Below are positions 24,981 to 33,485 of a stretch of 64,000 nt of DNA, in pieces. A program made the position numbers and the translations under genes. The DNA comes from an uncultured Chryseobacterium sp. (lineage in GTDB: Bacteria; Bacteroidota; Bacteroidia; Flavobacteriales; Weeksellaceae). A model generated the notes under the pieces. It was given only the letters and a program-made list of their open reading frames with translations. It was not told the DNA's origin and did no database searches. The stretch's first letter is position 1. Each line of letters begins with the position of its first letter. Location of the stretch: NCBI GenBank assembly GCA_913778085.1, contig CAJYXJ010000024.1, forward strand, positions 1-64,000, read 5' to 3'.

Positions 24981-25847
24981 ATGATTCTAGAAAACGTAGA
25001 TGTTGTTACCGATATTAGTAAAGAGGATTTTCAGAAAAATTATTTTAAAAAGCAGAAACCCCTCCTGATCAAAAATTTTGCAAGTCGTTGGGACGCATTC
25101 GGTCAATGGAATTTCGACTTTATCCGTGAGAAAGCCGGTGACCAGGAAGTTCCGCTGTATGACAACAAGCCTGCGGATGCGGGCAAAAGTTCTGATGCTC
25201 CCGTGGCCCACATGAAGATGAAAGAGTATATCGACACCATCAGAAGCAGACCTTCGGATCTGCGGATTTTCTTTTACATCATCACCGACCGGCTTCCGGA
25301 ATTGCTGAAAAACTTTACTTACCCGGATCTGGGGATGAAATTTTTCAAACGCCTACCTACTTTATTTTTTGGAGGAAGCGAAGCCCATGTGCTGATGCAC
25401 TACGATGTCGATCTGGGCGATTTTCTGCACATTCATTTTGAAGGGAAGAAGAGGATCTTATTGTTCGATCAGAAGCAGTCGGCTTTTCTGTATAAGGTTC
25501 CGCTATCAGTGCATACGGTGTATGATCTGGATTACGAAAATCCCGACTACGAAAAATTTCCGGCCCTGAAGTACGCCAGAGGCTATGAAATTTTTATGGA
25601 ACATGGTGATGCCCTTTTTATTCCCGGAGCTTTCTGGCATTTTAACCGCTATTTGGAACCGGGATTCTCGATGTCGCTCCGTGCTCTTCCAAATAAGCCC
25701 GGTGTTTTCGCCAATATGCTGTACCATGTATTTATCATGCGGTATGCCGATAAGCTGATGCGGAAACTGTTCAAAGCAAAATGGGTGAATTACAAACAGA
25801 AATGGGCCTGTGAAAAGAGTTCGAAGGCTTTACTGAATTTAAAATAA
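24981..25847 (+). CDS. Cupin-like/JmjC-type dioxygenase-domain protein
   Basis: 288 residues from the ATG at 24981. The upstream in-frame ATG at 24909 is less likely because a TATTTTTA promoter-like element lies at about 24950. KKQKPLLIKNFASRWDAFGQW is the usual start of cupin_8/FIH-like proteins. The core holds MHYDVDLGDFLHIHFEGKKR (about residues 136-155; HxD with a later His) and HGDALFIPGAFWHFN (about 209-223), which should supply an Fe(II)/2-oxoglutarate site. Family members hydroxylate proteins or tRNA; the substrate is unknown. Confidence 0.85.
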   Translation: MILENVDVVTDISKEDFQKNYFKKQKPLLIKNFASRWDAFGQWNFDFIREKAGDQEVPLYDNKPADAGKSSDAPVAHMKMKEYIDTIRSRPSDLRIFFYIITDRLPELLKNFTYPDLGMKFFKRLPTLFFGGSEAHVLMHYDVDLGDFLHIHFEGKKRILLFDQKQSAFLYKVPLSVHTVYDLDYENPDYEKFPALKYARGYEIFMEHGDALFIPGAFWHFNRYLEPGFSMSLRALPNKPGVFANMLYHVFIMRYADKLMRKLFKAKWVNYKQKWACEKSSKALLNLK

Positions 25848-25891
25848 ATAAAGATAAAAACGATTTTATTAAGAAGTCAATTCTTGATCAG

Positions 25892-26380
25892 ATGGAAGAC
25901 AACAAAATTAATTTTCAAAAGCATCTTTTGATTTGCGGGAAAACAGAAAAGGAGAGGAAGGCCTATTTAAATGATGTTTTGGATGCCTGTGATCTTGAAA
26001 TTGTCAGATTTCCATCAATGAGATCTTTTGATGATTATTTGAAATGGGTTCGGTCAAAAGGACTTTTTTCTACATTTTATGAAACGAAAGGAAAATATAA
26101 TTTAAATCAGATCTTTGATTTTCATATAGACTGGATTACAGAGAATGACTGCCTTTTTGTTTTTGAAGAATTCGATAAAACAGATGAAAGATTTAGGGTA
26201 GAAATTTTGCGTATCATGATTAACCTCCTTGAGGTACATAAAAAATCAGCAGTTAAAATCATTGCTTCTTTGGAAGATGAGAATGAATTAATAAGGGATT
26301 TAAATGAAATAGTAAATAAAACCCCATACAAAACCCAAAGTGAAGTGATAAAGAGTAACCTGCAGATTATTGTTTTATAA
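25892..26380 (+). CDS. Hypothetical protein with P-loop-like layout
   Basis: 162 residues, soluble. HLLICGKTEKERKAYLNDVL at the start and ENDCLFVFEEFDKTDERF in the middle sit where an AAA-type Walker A and Walker B would be, but the Walker A glycines and GK[ST] are not intact. It may be a degenerate ATPase-like protein, or the likeness may be chance. It is AT-rich relative to the mutS gene that follows. No family recognised. The 26381-26481 gap contains a TATTTTTA promoter-like element for mutS. Confidence 0.6.
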   Translation: MEDNKINFQKHLLICGKTEKERKAYLNDVLDACDLEIVRFPSMRSFDDYLKWVRSKGLFSTFYETKGKYNLNQIFDFHIDWITENDCLFVFEEFDKTDERFRVEILRIMINLLEVHKKSAVKIIASLEDENELIRDLNEIVNKTPYKTQSEVIKSNLQIIVL

Positions 26381-26481
26381 TAATGAATCGAGATAGGGAT
26401 TCAATTTTAATTATGATAAAATAATTTCTTTAAAAATTTTATTTCCTATTTTTACCGTCCTAATTCTAAGAAACGACTTTA

Positions 26482-29073
26482 ATGGCAAAGGCAGCGAAAA
26501 AAGAAACCCCGTTAATGACCCAGTACAACACCATCAAGGCGAAATATCCTGATGCGCTTTTGCTATTCCGGGTAGGGGATTTTTACGAAACTTTCGGGCA
26601 GGATGCCGTACGGACTTCTCAGATTTTAGGAATCGTCCTTACCAAAAGGGCCAATGGCGAAGGCCATATCGAGCTGGCCGGGTTTCCGCATCATTCTGTG
26701 GATTCTTATCTGCCGAAGCTGGTACGGGCCGGAATGCGGGTGGCCATCTGCGATCAGTTGGAAGATCCGAAAACGGTTAAGGGAATCGTTAAAAGAGGGG
26801 TCACGGAACTGGTGACGCCCGGCGTTACCTTTAACGATCAGGTGCTGAATTCCAAAAAGAATAATTTCCTGCTTTCGCTTCATAAAGAAAAGGAGAAATT
26901 CGGGATTGCCTTAGTGGATATTTCCACCGGAGAATTCCTGGTCAGCGAGGGAAACCTGGAAAAACTGGTCCATATTGTCAATACTTTTGATCCGAGTGAA
27001 ATTATTTACCAGCGAAGCGTTCAAATCCCGGAACAGCTTAAAAACAGAAGTGCCTTTAAGCTGGAAGACTGGGCCTATCAATACAACTTTGCATATGAAA
27101 AACTGACGAATCATTTCAAAACCAATTCGTTAAAAGGGTTTGGGATTGAAGGCCAGCAGCTGGCAATTACGGCAGCAGGTGCTATTTTTGCTTACCTGGT
27201 AGAAGATACACACCATAATTTGCTTTCTCATATTACCAAGATCCAGATCATTCCGCAGGAGGACTTCCTGATGATGGACCATTTTACGCTGAGAAACCTT
27301 GAGATTGTGTACCCAAGCAATCCGCAGGGAAAATCTCTGCTGGATATCATCGATAAAACCTCAACGCCGATGGGCGGAAGGCTGTTGAGGCGGAGAATTA
27401 TTTTACCGTTGAAATCTGTTGCTGAAATCAACAGAAGGCTTTCTTTAATTGACTTTTTAAACGAAAACGATCCGCTTAAATATGAAATTTCCCAGTTGCT
27501 CAAATCCATTTCGGATCTTGACCGGCTGATGGGAAAACTGGCAGCAGAAAAAATCTGTCCTAAAGAATTGGGCTACCTTCGCCAGAGCCTGATCAATATA
27601 CAGAAAATCAAGGCTTTGCTTCATCCGCATGCCGATGTATTGGCGTGGCTGAATCCTCTGTACGACCAGGATGAACTGATCAAATGCCTTCAAAATCACC
27701 TGAATGATGAACTGCCGGTAAACCTGGCAAAAGGAAATGTGATCAAGAACGGGGTTTCGGAAGAACTTGATACATTAAGAGGCTTACAGTCCAAAGGTAG
27801 AGGCTTCCTGGATGAAATGTGCCAGCGGGAAATCGAGAGAACGGGAATTTCCAGCTTAAAAATTGATTTTAACAATGTTTTCGGATATTATATTGAAGTC
27901 CGGAATACCCATAAAGACAAGGTTCCAAGCGACTGGCTGAGAAAACAGACGCTGGTAAATGCGGAACGCTATATTACAGAGGAGCTGAAAGAATATGAAA
28001 ACCAGATTCTCGGTGCGGAAGAGAAAATCGGGGTGCTGGAAAACGAGTTGTACCGAAATGTCTGTGCCGAGACGATGATCTACATTGATCATATTCAGGA
28101 AAACTCCAATATTATTGCGCAGCTGGATGTGGCTGTGGGACTATCCGAATTGGCCGTTTCCGAAAGCTACACCAAGCCCGTATTAACGGAAACTTTTACC
28201 ATTGATCTAAAAGAAGCGAGACATCCGATTATCGAAAATGCACTTCCGCTCGGTGAGAAATACATCCCGAATGATATTTTCCTGGACAAAGATTCCCAGC
28301 AGATCATTATGGTCACCGGGCCGAACATGGCGGGTAAATCGGCCATCCTCCGGCAGACTGCAATTGTTTGCTTAATGGCCCAGATCGGAAGCTTTGTACC
28401 GGCGAAACATGCGGAAATCGGGATTTTAGATAAAATTTTTACCAGGGTAGGTGCTACCGACAATATTTCTGCCGGGGAATCGACCTTTATGGTGGAAATG
28501 AATGAAGCCGCCAATATCCTTAACAATATTTCCGAACGGAGTTTGATCCTGCTAGATGAAATCGGCCGCGGAACTTCTACCTACGATGGGGTTTCCATTG
28601 CCTGGGCGATTGCGGAATACCTCCATCAGCATCCCACTCAGGCCAAGACGTTATTTGCCACGCATTACCATGAACTCAATGAAATGACGGTGAATTTCGA
28701 GCGGGTAAAAAACTTCCATGTTTCCATTCAGGAAAACAAAGGCAATATTATCTTTTTAAGAAAGCTGGTGCCGGGAGGAAGCGAGCACAGTTTCGGGATC
28801 CATGTAGCTAAGCTGGCTGGAATGCCTGCAAAAGTGGTCAACCGGGCCAATGAAATCCTGAAGACCCTGGAAGCCAGCCGTACCCAAAGCGGAGGTGCTT
28901 CGGAAAAAATCAAACGGGTAACGGAAGAAAACCTGCAGCTGTCTTTCTTTCAGCTCGATGATCCGGTGCTCGAAAACATCAGAGAAGAGCTGACGAAAAT
29001 CGATATTAATACTTTAACCCCCATTGAAGCTTTGATGAAGCTGAATGCAATTAAAAAGATGATTGGAGGATAG
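26482..29073 (+). CDS. mutS: DNA mismatch repair protein MutS
   Basis: 863 residues, full length. It recognises base mismatches and recruits MutL. The mismatch-probing Phe-x-Glu is in GDFYETFGQDA (Phe34, Glu36). The connector, lever and clamp domains follow in order. The ATPase shows Walker A GPNMAGKSAILRQ near residue 612 and LILLDEIGRGTSTYDG with the Walker B Asp-Glu, then FATHYHEL. The C-terminus ends in the helix-turn-helix dimerisation segment (TPIEALMKLNAIKKMIGG). A TATTTTTA element 28 bases upstream is the likely promoter. Confidence 0.98.
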   Translation: MAKAAKKETPLMTQYNTIKAKYPDALLLFRVGDFYETFGQDAVRTSQILGIVLTKRANGEGHIELAGFPHHSVDSYLPKLVRAGMRVAICDQLEDPKTVKGIVKRGVTELVTPGVTFNDQVLNSKKNNFLLSLHKEKEKFGIALVDISTGEFLVSEGNLEKLVHIVNTFDPSEIIYQRSVQIPEQLKNRSAFKLEDWAYQYNFAYEKLTNHFKTNSLKGFGIEGQQLAITAAGAIFAYLVEDTHHNLLSHITKIQIIPQEDFLMMDHFTLRNLEIVYPSNPQGKSLLDIIDKTSTPMGGRLLRRRIILPLKSVAEINRRLSLIDFLNENDPLKYEISQLLKSISDLDRLMGKLAAEKICPKELGYLRQSLINIQKIKALLHPHADVLAWLNPLYDQDELIKCLQNHLNDELPVNLAKGNVIKNGVSEELDTLRGLQSKGRGFLDEMCQREIERTGISSLKIDFNNVFGYYIEVRNTHKDKVPSDWLRKQTLVNAERYITEELKEYENQILGAEEKIGVLENELYRNVCAETMIYIDHIQENSNIIAQLDVAVGLSELAVSESYTKPVLTETFTIDLKEARHPIIENALPLGEKYIPNDIFLDKDSQQIIMVTGPNMAGKSAILRQTAIVCLMAQIGSFVPAKHAEIGILDKIFTRVGATDNISAGESTFMVEMNEAANILNNISERSLILLDEIGRGTSTYDGVSIAWAIAEYLHQHPTQAKTLFATHYHELNEMTVNFERVKNFHVSIQENKGNIIFLRKLVPGGSEHSFGIHVAKLAGMPAKVVNRANEILKTLEASRTQSGGASEKIKRVTEENLQLSFFQLDDPVLENIREELTKIDINTLTPIEALMKLNAIKKMIGG

Positions 29074-29085
29074 CTTCAATCGAAA

Positions 29086-29523
29086 TTACTTATTTTTCTG
29101 TACGGTCAGAGGGAGCACAAATCTGCTTCTAACGATTTCACCCTTATGTATTGCGGGATCCCATTTCCCGTTAATGCTTCCGATGGCCTTTATAACCGAA
29201 GTATTAAAAGCCGGATTTTTTCCTGTAGCCACGATATTGCTGATACTTCCATCTCTTTCTACAATAAAACTAACCTGTCCTTTCAGAATATTTTCATTAT
29301 TGCCGGTCTCTACAGCACTAACATCAATAGCTTTCTGAAATTCGTCTCTGAATCCTAAAATGCCTTTAGAGAAACGCGGCATCTGGTCCGGATAATCATA
29401 TACTTTGCTGATATCTCCCTTAACAGGACTTTTTGTAATTGCAGAATCATCAGGAGAATGAGTAATCTGAGCAAAGATTGTTTGGCTTAAAGATATGGTA
29501 ATCAGTAAGATTGATTTTTTCAT
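29086..29523 (-). CDS. Small secreted TonB-C-domain protein, copy 1
   Basis: 145 residues from the ATG at 29523, chosen because it starts a signal peptide (MKKSILLITISLSQTIFAQ). The mature part has MPRFSKGILGFRDEFQKAID followed by GQVSFIVERDGSISNIVATG and IGSINGKWDPAIHKGEIVRS, the FPGG/TonB-C pattern. Unlike true TonB it has a cleavable signal and no transmembrane anchor or spacer, so it is periplasmic and probably not an energy transducer. It is one of four paralogues in the window; the FPGG motif is changed to FSKG here. Confidence 0.75.
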   Translation of the reverse strand: MKKSILLITISLSQTIFAQITHSPDDSAITKSPVKGDISKVYDYPDQMPRFSKGILGFRDEFQKAIDVSAVETGNNENILKGQVSFIVERDGSISNIVATGKNPAFNTSVIKAIGSINGKWDPAIHKGEIVRSRFVLPLTVQKNK

Positions 29524-29661
29524 GGTTTGGTTTTTATTATGGCCTAAAAGAATATAAGCTAAATAACTTTGCGAAAGTAAATATTTTGTTTTCAACAGTT
29601 GAAACAATCGCAAGATATAGCTCACAACCGATTTACAATTTTATTTTTATACTTTATATCA

Positions 29662-30093
29662 TTACTCATACTTTTTCAATGTCAGAGGAAAGGTATAAAG
29701 ATAGCGTACCGGCTGACCGTTGACGACGGCAGGTTTCCACTTGACGAAAAGCCTTCTGACGGCGACTTCAGCAGCATGGGAATGTTTGGGGTCACTTCCC
29801 AAAGCGGTTACATACCGTACATACCCCGTTTTTTCCACGATAAAATAAACCCGGGTATTGATTTTTTTGGACTTGACGTCGATGACGTCCATTTTATCGG
29901 CAAATTCCTTTTTGAAATTTTCCATTCCGCCGGGAAATTCCGCCGGCGTGTCGGCCTTTGTCACTGCATCATCCAGTTTCATTTTTGTTTTAAGGACCGC
30001 ATAGTCCGGAAGTTCCCTCACGGAGCTGTACTGCGATTGGGCAAATGAGGAAAAGCTTAAAATCAATAGGGCAAAAATCAGGAGTTTTTTCAT
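29662..30093 (-). CDS. Small secreted TonB-C-domain protein, copy 2
   Basis: 143 residues. The signal peptide is MKKLLIFALLILSFSSFAQ. The mature part contains ADTPAEFPGGMENFKKEFADKM and RVYFIVEKTGYVRYVTALGS (quoted as AEFPGGMENFKKEFA and FIVEKTGYVRYV), then KWKPAVVNGQPVRYLYTFPL, which is the typical TonB C-terminal strand-helix-strand. It has no membrane anchor. It is adjacent to copies 1 and 3 on the same strand and arose by tandem duplication with strong divergence. Confidence 0.75.
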   Translation of the reverse strand: MKKLLIFALLILSFSSFAQSQYSSVRELPDYAVLKTKMKLDDAVTKADTPAEFPGGMENFKKEFADKMDVIDVKSKKINTRVYFIVEKTGYVRYVTALGSDPKHSHAAEVAVRRLFVKWKPAVVNGQPVRYLYTFPLTLKKYE

Positions 30094-30149
30094 AGCAGGT
30101 AAGATAAATAAGGTAAGACATCAAAAACAGAGCCGGATAAAGGCCGTGA

Positions 30150-30593
30150 TTACTCAAAAGTCATGGTCAGCGGAAAGATGCAAATATAACGCACCGGTTC
30201 CTTTCCGACTTTTGCAGGCATCCAGGGGGATTTTATCATTCTGACCGTCCGTTCTGCTTCTGCGTTAAAGTCACCGTTAGCCCCGCTGGCTAAGATATTG
30301 GAAATCGTTCCGTCCTTTTCAACAATGAAATACAGGAAGGTAACGAGCCTCCCCGAAGTTCCGCTTACCGCTGAATTGTCAAAATTATTGGCAATTGCCA
30401 TCCTGAACTTGTGGTTCCCTCCCGGAAATACGGGTTCTGTCGCTTCAGCATTAGGTTTATAATCTGCGAAACCCAGTTTCAGGGCAATTTCCTGAGGAAC
30501 GGGCGGAACGGCAGGCTTGTAGTCGTAAGCTGGCTGTTGTGAGAAAGCCTGGCTGCTGCAGGCTAAAAGCAGAAGGAGAATAATTCTTTTCAT
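30150..30593 (-). CDS. Small secreted TonB-C-domain protein, copy 3
   Basis: 147 residues from the ATG at 30593, chosen for its signal peptide MKRIILLLLLACSSQAFSQ. A Pro/Tyr-rich linker (PAYDYKPAVPPVPQEIALK) precedes EPVFPGGNHKFRMAIANNFD, then FLYFIVEKDGTISNILASG and SPWMPAKVGKEPVRYICIFP. Same layout as copies 1, 2 and 4. It is the first gene of the three in transcription order. Confidence 0.75.
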   Translation of the reverse strand: MKRIILLLLLACSSQAFSQQPAYDYKPAVPPVPQEIALKLGFADYKPNAEATEPVFPGGNHKFRMAIANNFDNSAVSGTSGRLVTFLYFIVEKDGTISNILASGANGDFNAEAERTVRMIKSPWMPAKVGKEPVRYICIFPLTMTFE

Positions 30594-30732
30594 AAATGGT
30601 TCATCAGATAAAATCATCCAAAGCTAAGAATAACACAACAAACAGAAAAGGGTTTCAGATATTTTTTGACTCCCGATCGGCTGGTTTTATTTAATTTTAT
30701 GACCCATCAAGATCATCTCTAAACAAGCCCAA

Positions 30733-31140
30733 ATGAATAAAAAATCTCAGGTACCCCGCTTTACCTTCCATGCGAATTACTTTATAGTTTCGGTCTTCAT
30801 GTTCCTGGCGGAAGTTTTAATAGCAACAGCCCTCAAAAATATTTTCTTCATCAGAGCTTATCTTGGAGACGTTATTGTTGTGATGCTGATCTATACCATG
30901 ATCAAAAGCTTTTTCTATATCCGGAATGATATGCAACTGATCTTCGGAATTCTTGTTTTTTCTTTTCTTGTAGAATTTGCACAGTATTTCAATATTGCAG
31001 AAAAGCTTGGTTTACGTCCGGGAAGCATCATGTATATTGTGGTGGGCAATTCATTTTCCTGGATCGATATGCTCTGCTATGCCGTTGGATGCTTACTGCT
31101 GATCATCTTTGCAAAATTTATCGGAAAGCAGGATACTTAA
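30733..31140 (+). CDS. DUF2809 membrane protein
   Basis: 135 residues with four membrane segments: YFIVSVFMFLAEVLIATAL, YLGDVIVVMLIYTMIKSFF, LIFGILVFSFLVEFAQYFN and SWIDMLCYAVGCLLLIIFA. The conserved FIRAYLGDVIVV and EFAQ-x-F motifs and the GNSFSWIDML-x-Y end are the DUF2809 pattern. It is an integral inner-membrane protein, function unknown. It converges on the YARHG lipoprotein gene with only 7 bases between stops. Confidence 0.85.
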   Translation: MNKKSQVPRFTFHANYFIVSVFMFLAEVLIATALKNIFFIRAYLGDVIVVMLIYTMIKSFFYIRNDMQLIFGILVFSFLVEFAQYFNIAEKLGLRPGSIMYIVVGNSFSWIDMLCYAVGCLLLIIFAKFIGKQDT

Positions 31141-31147
31141 AGCGGAA

Positions 31148-32065
31148 CTACCGTCCGAAACTATCGTATTTATCTTCTGCATATTTGATAAAGCGGTTCA
31201 GCAAAGCTACATTTTCCTTTTCGATGGGCGTCAGGTCGTTATCTACATTATTGGAGACCGGGACGTACCAGTCGGTTTGTTCAAAGAAGTTCCGGTAGGT
31301 CTGTTTTTTGAAGGCATATCCATGTCTTGCAAAGACGGCATTTTTAATAATTTCCAGATCAAGCTTCCTGAGGTTTTTTAAGTCTTTCTCCGTGAGTTTC
31401 TGTCTGGAAGCATTGATTTTAAATACGGCACCGGAAGCAATCCTGTTCTTGGAAGCCATATAAGTTTCCGTTTTCCCGGTTTCTTCATCGGTGTATTTTT
31501 CTGCGAAATCCTTAGGATTTTCCCAGTCGATGAGGTCGCTGTTTTCGCTCAGCATAAAGTTGGGATTATAAGCAAATTCTTTTTTCGCCAGCTTCAGAAC
31601 TTTATGCGGTGATTTTACGGCTGACGTATTAAATGCGCTCCATTTCCCGGTAAGGCTGTCGTTATTGAGCTTTACTTCAAATCTTCCGTCGCTTTTGTCA
31701 TGGCCCGGTTCGTCCAGGATAAAAGATTTTGTGGCCTCGTTGAAGATGCCGCGAAAAGGCCGTTGGTTTCCGTTAACGATGCTTTGCCCGTAAACACTGT
31801 CTTTGGTAATCCTGTTAATTTTCAGTGACAGTCTCTTGTAAACGTCGCCTTCATAGGCTTCGCCGATCTCGGGAGTAATCATCTCTTTTCCAGCAAAATC
31901 GCCCATATAAACGCCGTAATATTCCTTATGAATTTCCGGGGCAGCGACGGTGTCTTTTTTATCGGAAGAATTATTTTGCATTGAAGCGGTTGCTGTTGAT
32001 TCTTTTTTACAGCTTGCTAAAGCCAGAACGAGCAGGAAAGCCGAAATGAATTTTAGATTTTTCAT
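31148..32065 (-). CDS. YARHG-domain lipoprotein
   Basis: 305 residues. The lipoprotein signal is MKNLKFISAFLLVLALASC (lipobox LASC). The middle domain of about 140 residues (EYYGVYMGDFAGKE onward) is a strand-rich module of lipocalin-like length. The C-terminal YARHG domain has IKNAVFARHGYAFKKQTYRN and FFEQTDWYVPVS. YARHG is an extracellular domain of unknown function in lipoproteins. It is anchored in the outer or inner membrane, facing the periplasm or surface. Confidence 0.88.
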   Translation of the reverse strand: MKNLKFISAFLLVLALASCKKESTATASMQNNSSDKKDTVAAPEIHKEYYGVYMGDFAGKEMITPEIGEAYEGDVYKRLSLKINRITKDSVYGQSIVNGNQRPFRGIFNEATKSFILDEPGHDKSDGRFEVKLNNDSLTGKWSAFNTSAVKSPHKVLKLAKKEFAYNPNFMLSENSDLIDWENPKDFAEKYTDEETGKTETYMASKNRIASGAVFKINASRQKLTEKDLKNLRKLDLEIIKNAVFARHGYAFKKQTYRNFFEQTDWYVPVSNNVDNDLTPIEKENVALLNRFIKYAEDKYDSFGR

Positions 32066-32126
32066 GGGTGATTCTGATGTGATTTAATGGAATTAAAGAT
32101 CGTAAAATAATGGAAATGAAAAAGCC

Positions 32127-32765
32127 TTACAGGTATTTTTTTGCAATTAAATATTCAACCAACATAATATTCGGGATCCAGCCGAGCCAGGCGATGATCT
32201 GGTAGGCCTCCATCGGGCCCGGATGGAATGTGCAGACCAGTATGACCTTCCACATTCTCAGGGTAATGGCTGAAAGGGTGAAGGCGAAGCTCCGCCACAT
32301 CCATTGTTTGTGGGCTGCGAATTTTTTCTGTCGGGCCATCCGGTATGCTTTGAAAGTAGAAAGCCACCAGAAGCCGCCCAAAAGGACAAATGAAATTTTG
32401 GAGTACAGCCCGCCATTGGCAAAAATTCCCATATAAATCCCGGAAGGTGCAGCCAAGATCAGGATCAGGAAAATATAAACTTTTCCAGCATTGCGGTGAA
32501 ATTTTTTTATCCCGAAATCCTTTCTGAGAATGGCTAAAAATCCGCTGAGCAATACGAAAATGCTGGTATATACATGGACGTAGAAAAAATAAAGGTATTC
32601 CGGCCGTTGGGTCACTTCCGTCTGCTTGATCATGAGAAAACTGACGTCAGGTTTCAGCGGAATATATTCCAACGTAATGTTCAGCATCAGCCAAAAGAAA
32701 TACCCGAATCCCAGAATGAGAAGGATTTGTAGGATATTGGATTTACTTCTTTGGGCTGAAAGCAT
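32127..32765 (-). CDS. DUF2306 membrane protein
   Basis: 212 residues from the ATG at 32765 (an in-frame ATG 33 bases further upstream runs into the repeat side). It has six or so hydrophobic helices: ILQILLILGFGYFFWLML, YFFYVHVYTSIFVLLSGFLA, VYIFLILILAAPSGIYMGIF, SFVLLGGFWWLSTFKAY and others. The histidine-rich landmarks YVHVYTS, KFHRNAGKVY and AHKQWMWRSF are typical of DUF2306 proteins, which may bind haem or metal. Function unknown. Confidence 0.82.
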   Translation of the reverse strand: MLSAQRSKSNILQILLILGFGYFFWLMLNITLEYIPLKPDVSFLMIKQTEVTQRPEYLYFFYVHVYTSIFVLLSGFLAILRKDFGIKKFHRNAGKVYIFLILILAAPSGIYMGIFANGGLYSKISFVLLGGFWWLSTFKAYRMARQKKFAAHKQWMWRSFAFTLSAITLRMWKVILVCTFHPGPMEAYQIIAWLGWIPNIMLVEYLIAKKYL

Positions 32766-32779
32766 AAAATATGAATCTT

Positions 32780-32865
32780 TTGAACACGAATATCGCAAAT
32801 TTTCTCACCAATATCACAAATGATATGGTGTTATTAGTGAAGATATTCGTGACGTTTGTGTTTAA
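32780..32865. repeat. Dispersed palindromic repeat, copy A
   Basis: An 86-base imperfect palindrome running from TTGAACACGAATATCGCAAA to TTTGTGTTTAA. The arms read TT(A/G)AACACGAATATC... and, complemented, TTAAACACAAACGTCACGAA. It is about 90% identical by eye to copy B (32930-33016). Reading frames across it (NTNIANFLTNI) are artefacts. Confidence 0.8.
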
Positions 32866-32929
32866 ATTATTCACATTGAATATCAGTCAAAATAGTAACA
32901 TGAATTTTAAAGCACAAAATTTGAGTTTT

Positions 32930-33016
32930 TTAAACACGAATATCGCAAATTTTCTCACCAATATTCACAAATGATATGGTGTTATTAGTGAAGATATTCA
33001 TGACATTTGTGTTTAA
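32930..33016. repeat. Dispersed palindromic repeat, copy B
   Basis: An 87-base element starting TTAAACACGAATATCGCAAA and ending CATTTGTGTTTAA, same orientation as copy A and 64 bases away. The sequence after each copy (AAATTAT(T/C)CA(C/T)ATTGAA) also matches, so the duplicated unit is larger than the palindrome. Together with copy A it fills the 32766-33076 gap. Confidence 0.8.
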
Positions 33017-33076
33017 ATTATCCATATTGAAATTCAGGATAAGCCAAAAAAAATACCTTGGCTGACATTTAAGCGT

Positions 33077-33484
33077 TTATAAATTCATCGTTATTGGGAA
33101 TCTGAATTTATATTTTACAGGATAACCTTTTATTTCAGCCGGCTCCCATCTGGTTACAGACAATGCTTTTATTGTGCGTTCCATTTCTTTATTCATGGAT
33201 CTGTTATTTCCTGTTACTGTAATATCCGTAATTATTCCTTCTTTAGAAATTACGAACTGAACTTCAGATTTCGTGGTACCGGTACCATTAACTCTGGTGA
33301 TATCAAAATTCTGCGAAAAATTTCTTCTGAAAAGATTGAGTCCTCCGGGATATTCCGGCATTTTATCAACTTCTTCATAAATATTATTATTTGAAGAAAC
33401 AATTTCTTTATTTGGCATGGCATTTTCCTGAGCAAAAACCTTTGCAAAAGAAATCAGAAGAACAAGTACAATTAATTTTTTCAT
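33077..33484 (-). CDS. Small secreted TonB-C-domain protein, copy 4
   Basis: 135 residues. The signal peptide is MKKLIVLVLLISFAKVFAQ. The mature part has KMPEYPGGLNLFRRNFSQNF, then EVQFVISKEGIITDITVTGN and TRWEPAEIKGYPVKYKFRFP, the same FPGG plus TonB-C layout as the three genes at 29086-30593. It starts 1 base after the HI0933-like oxidoreductase gene ends (33486), so it is the second gene of that operon. Confidence 0.78.
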   Translation of the reverse strand: MKKLIVLVLLISFAKVFAQENAMPNKEIVSSNNNIYEEVDKMPEYPGGLNLFRRNFSQNFDITRVNGTGTTKSEVQFVISKEGIITDITVTGNNRSMNKEMERTIKALSVTRWEPAEIKGYPVKYKFRFPITMNL

Positions 33485-33485
33485 G

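Noticed and set aside
25892-26380. AAA/MoxR-type ATPase call
   Set aside because: Segment order suggests Walker A/B positions, but GK[ST] is missing and no arginine finger or sensor is visible.
32771-32974. 67-codon frame NTNIANFLTNI
   Set aside because: It is translation of palindromic repeats A and B. The same holds for the minus-strand frame at 37262-37525, which reads repeat D.
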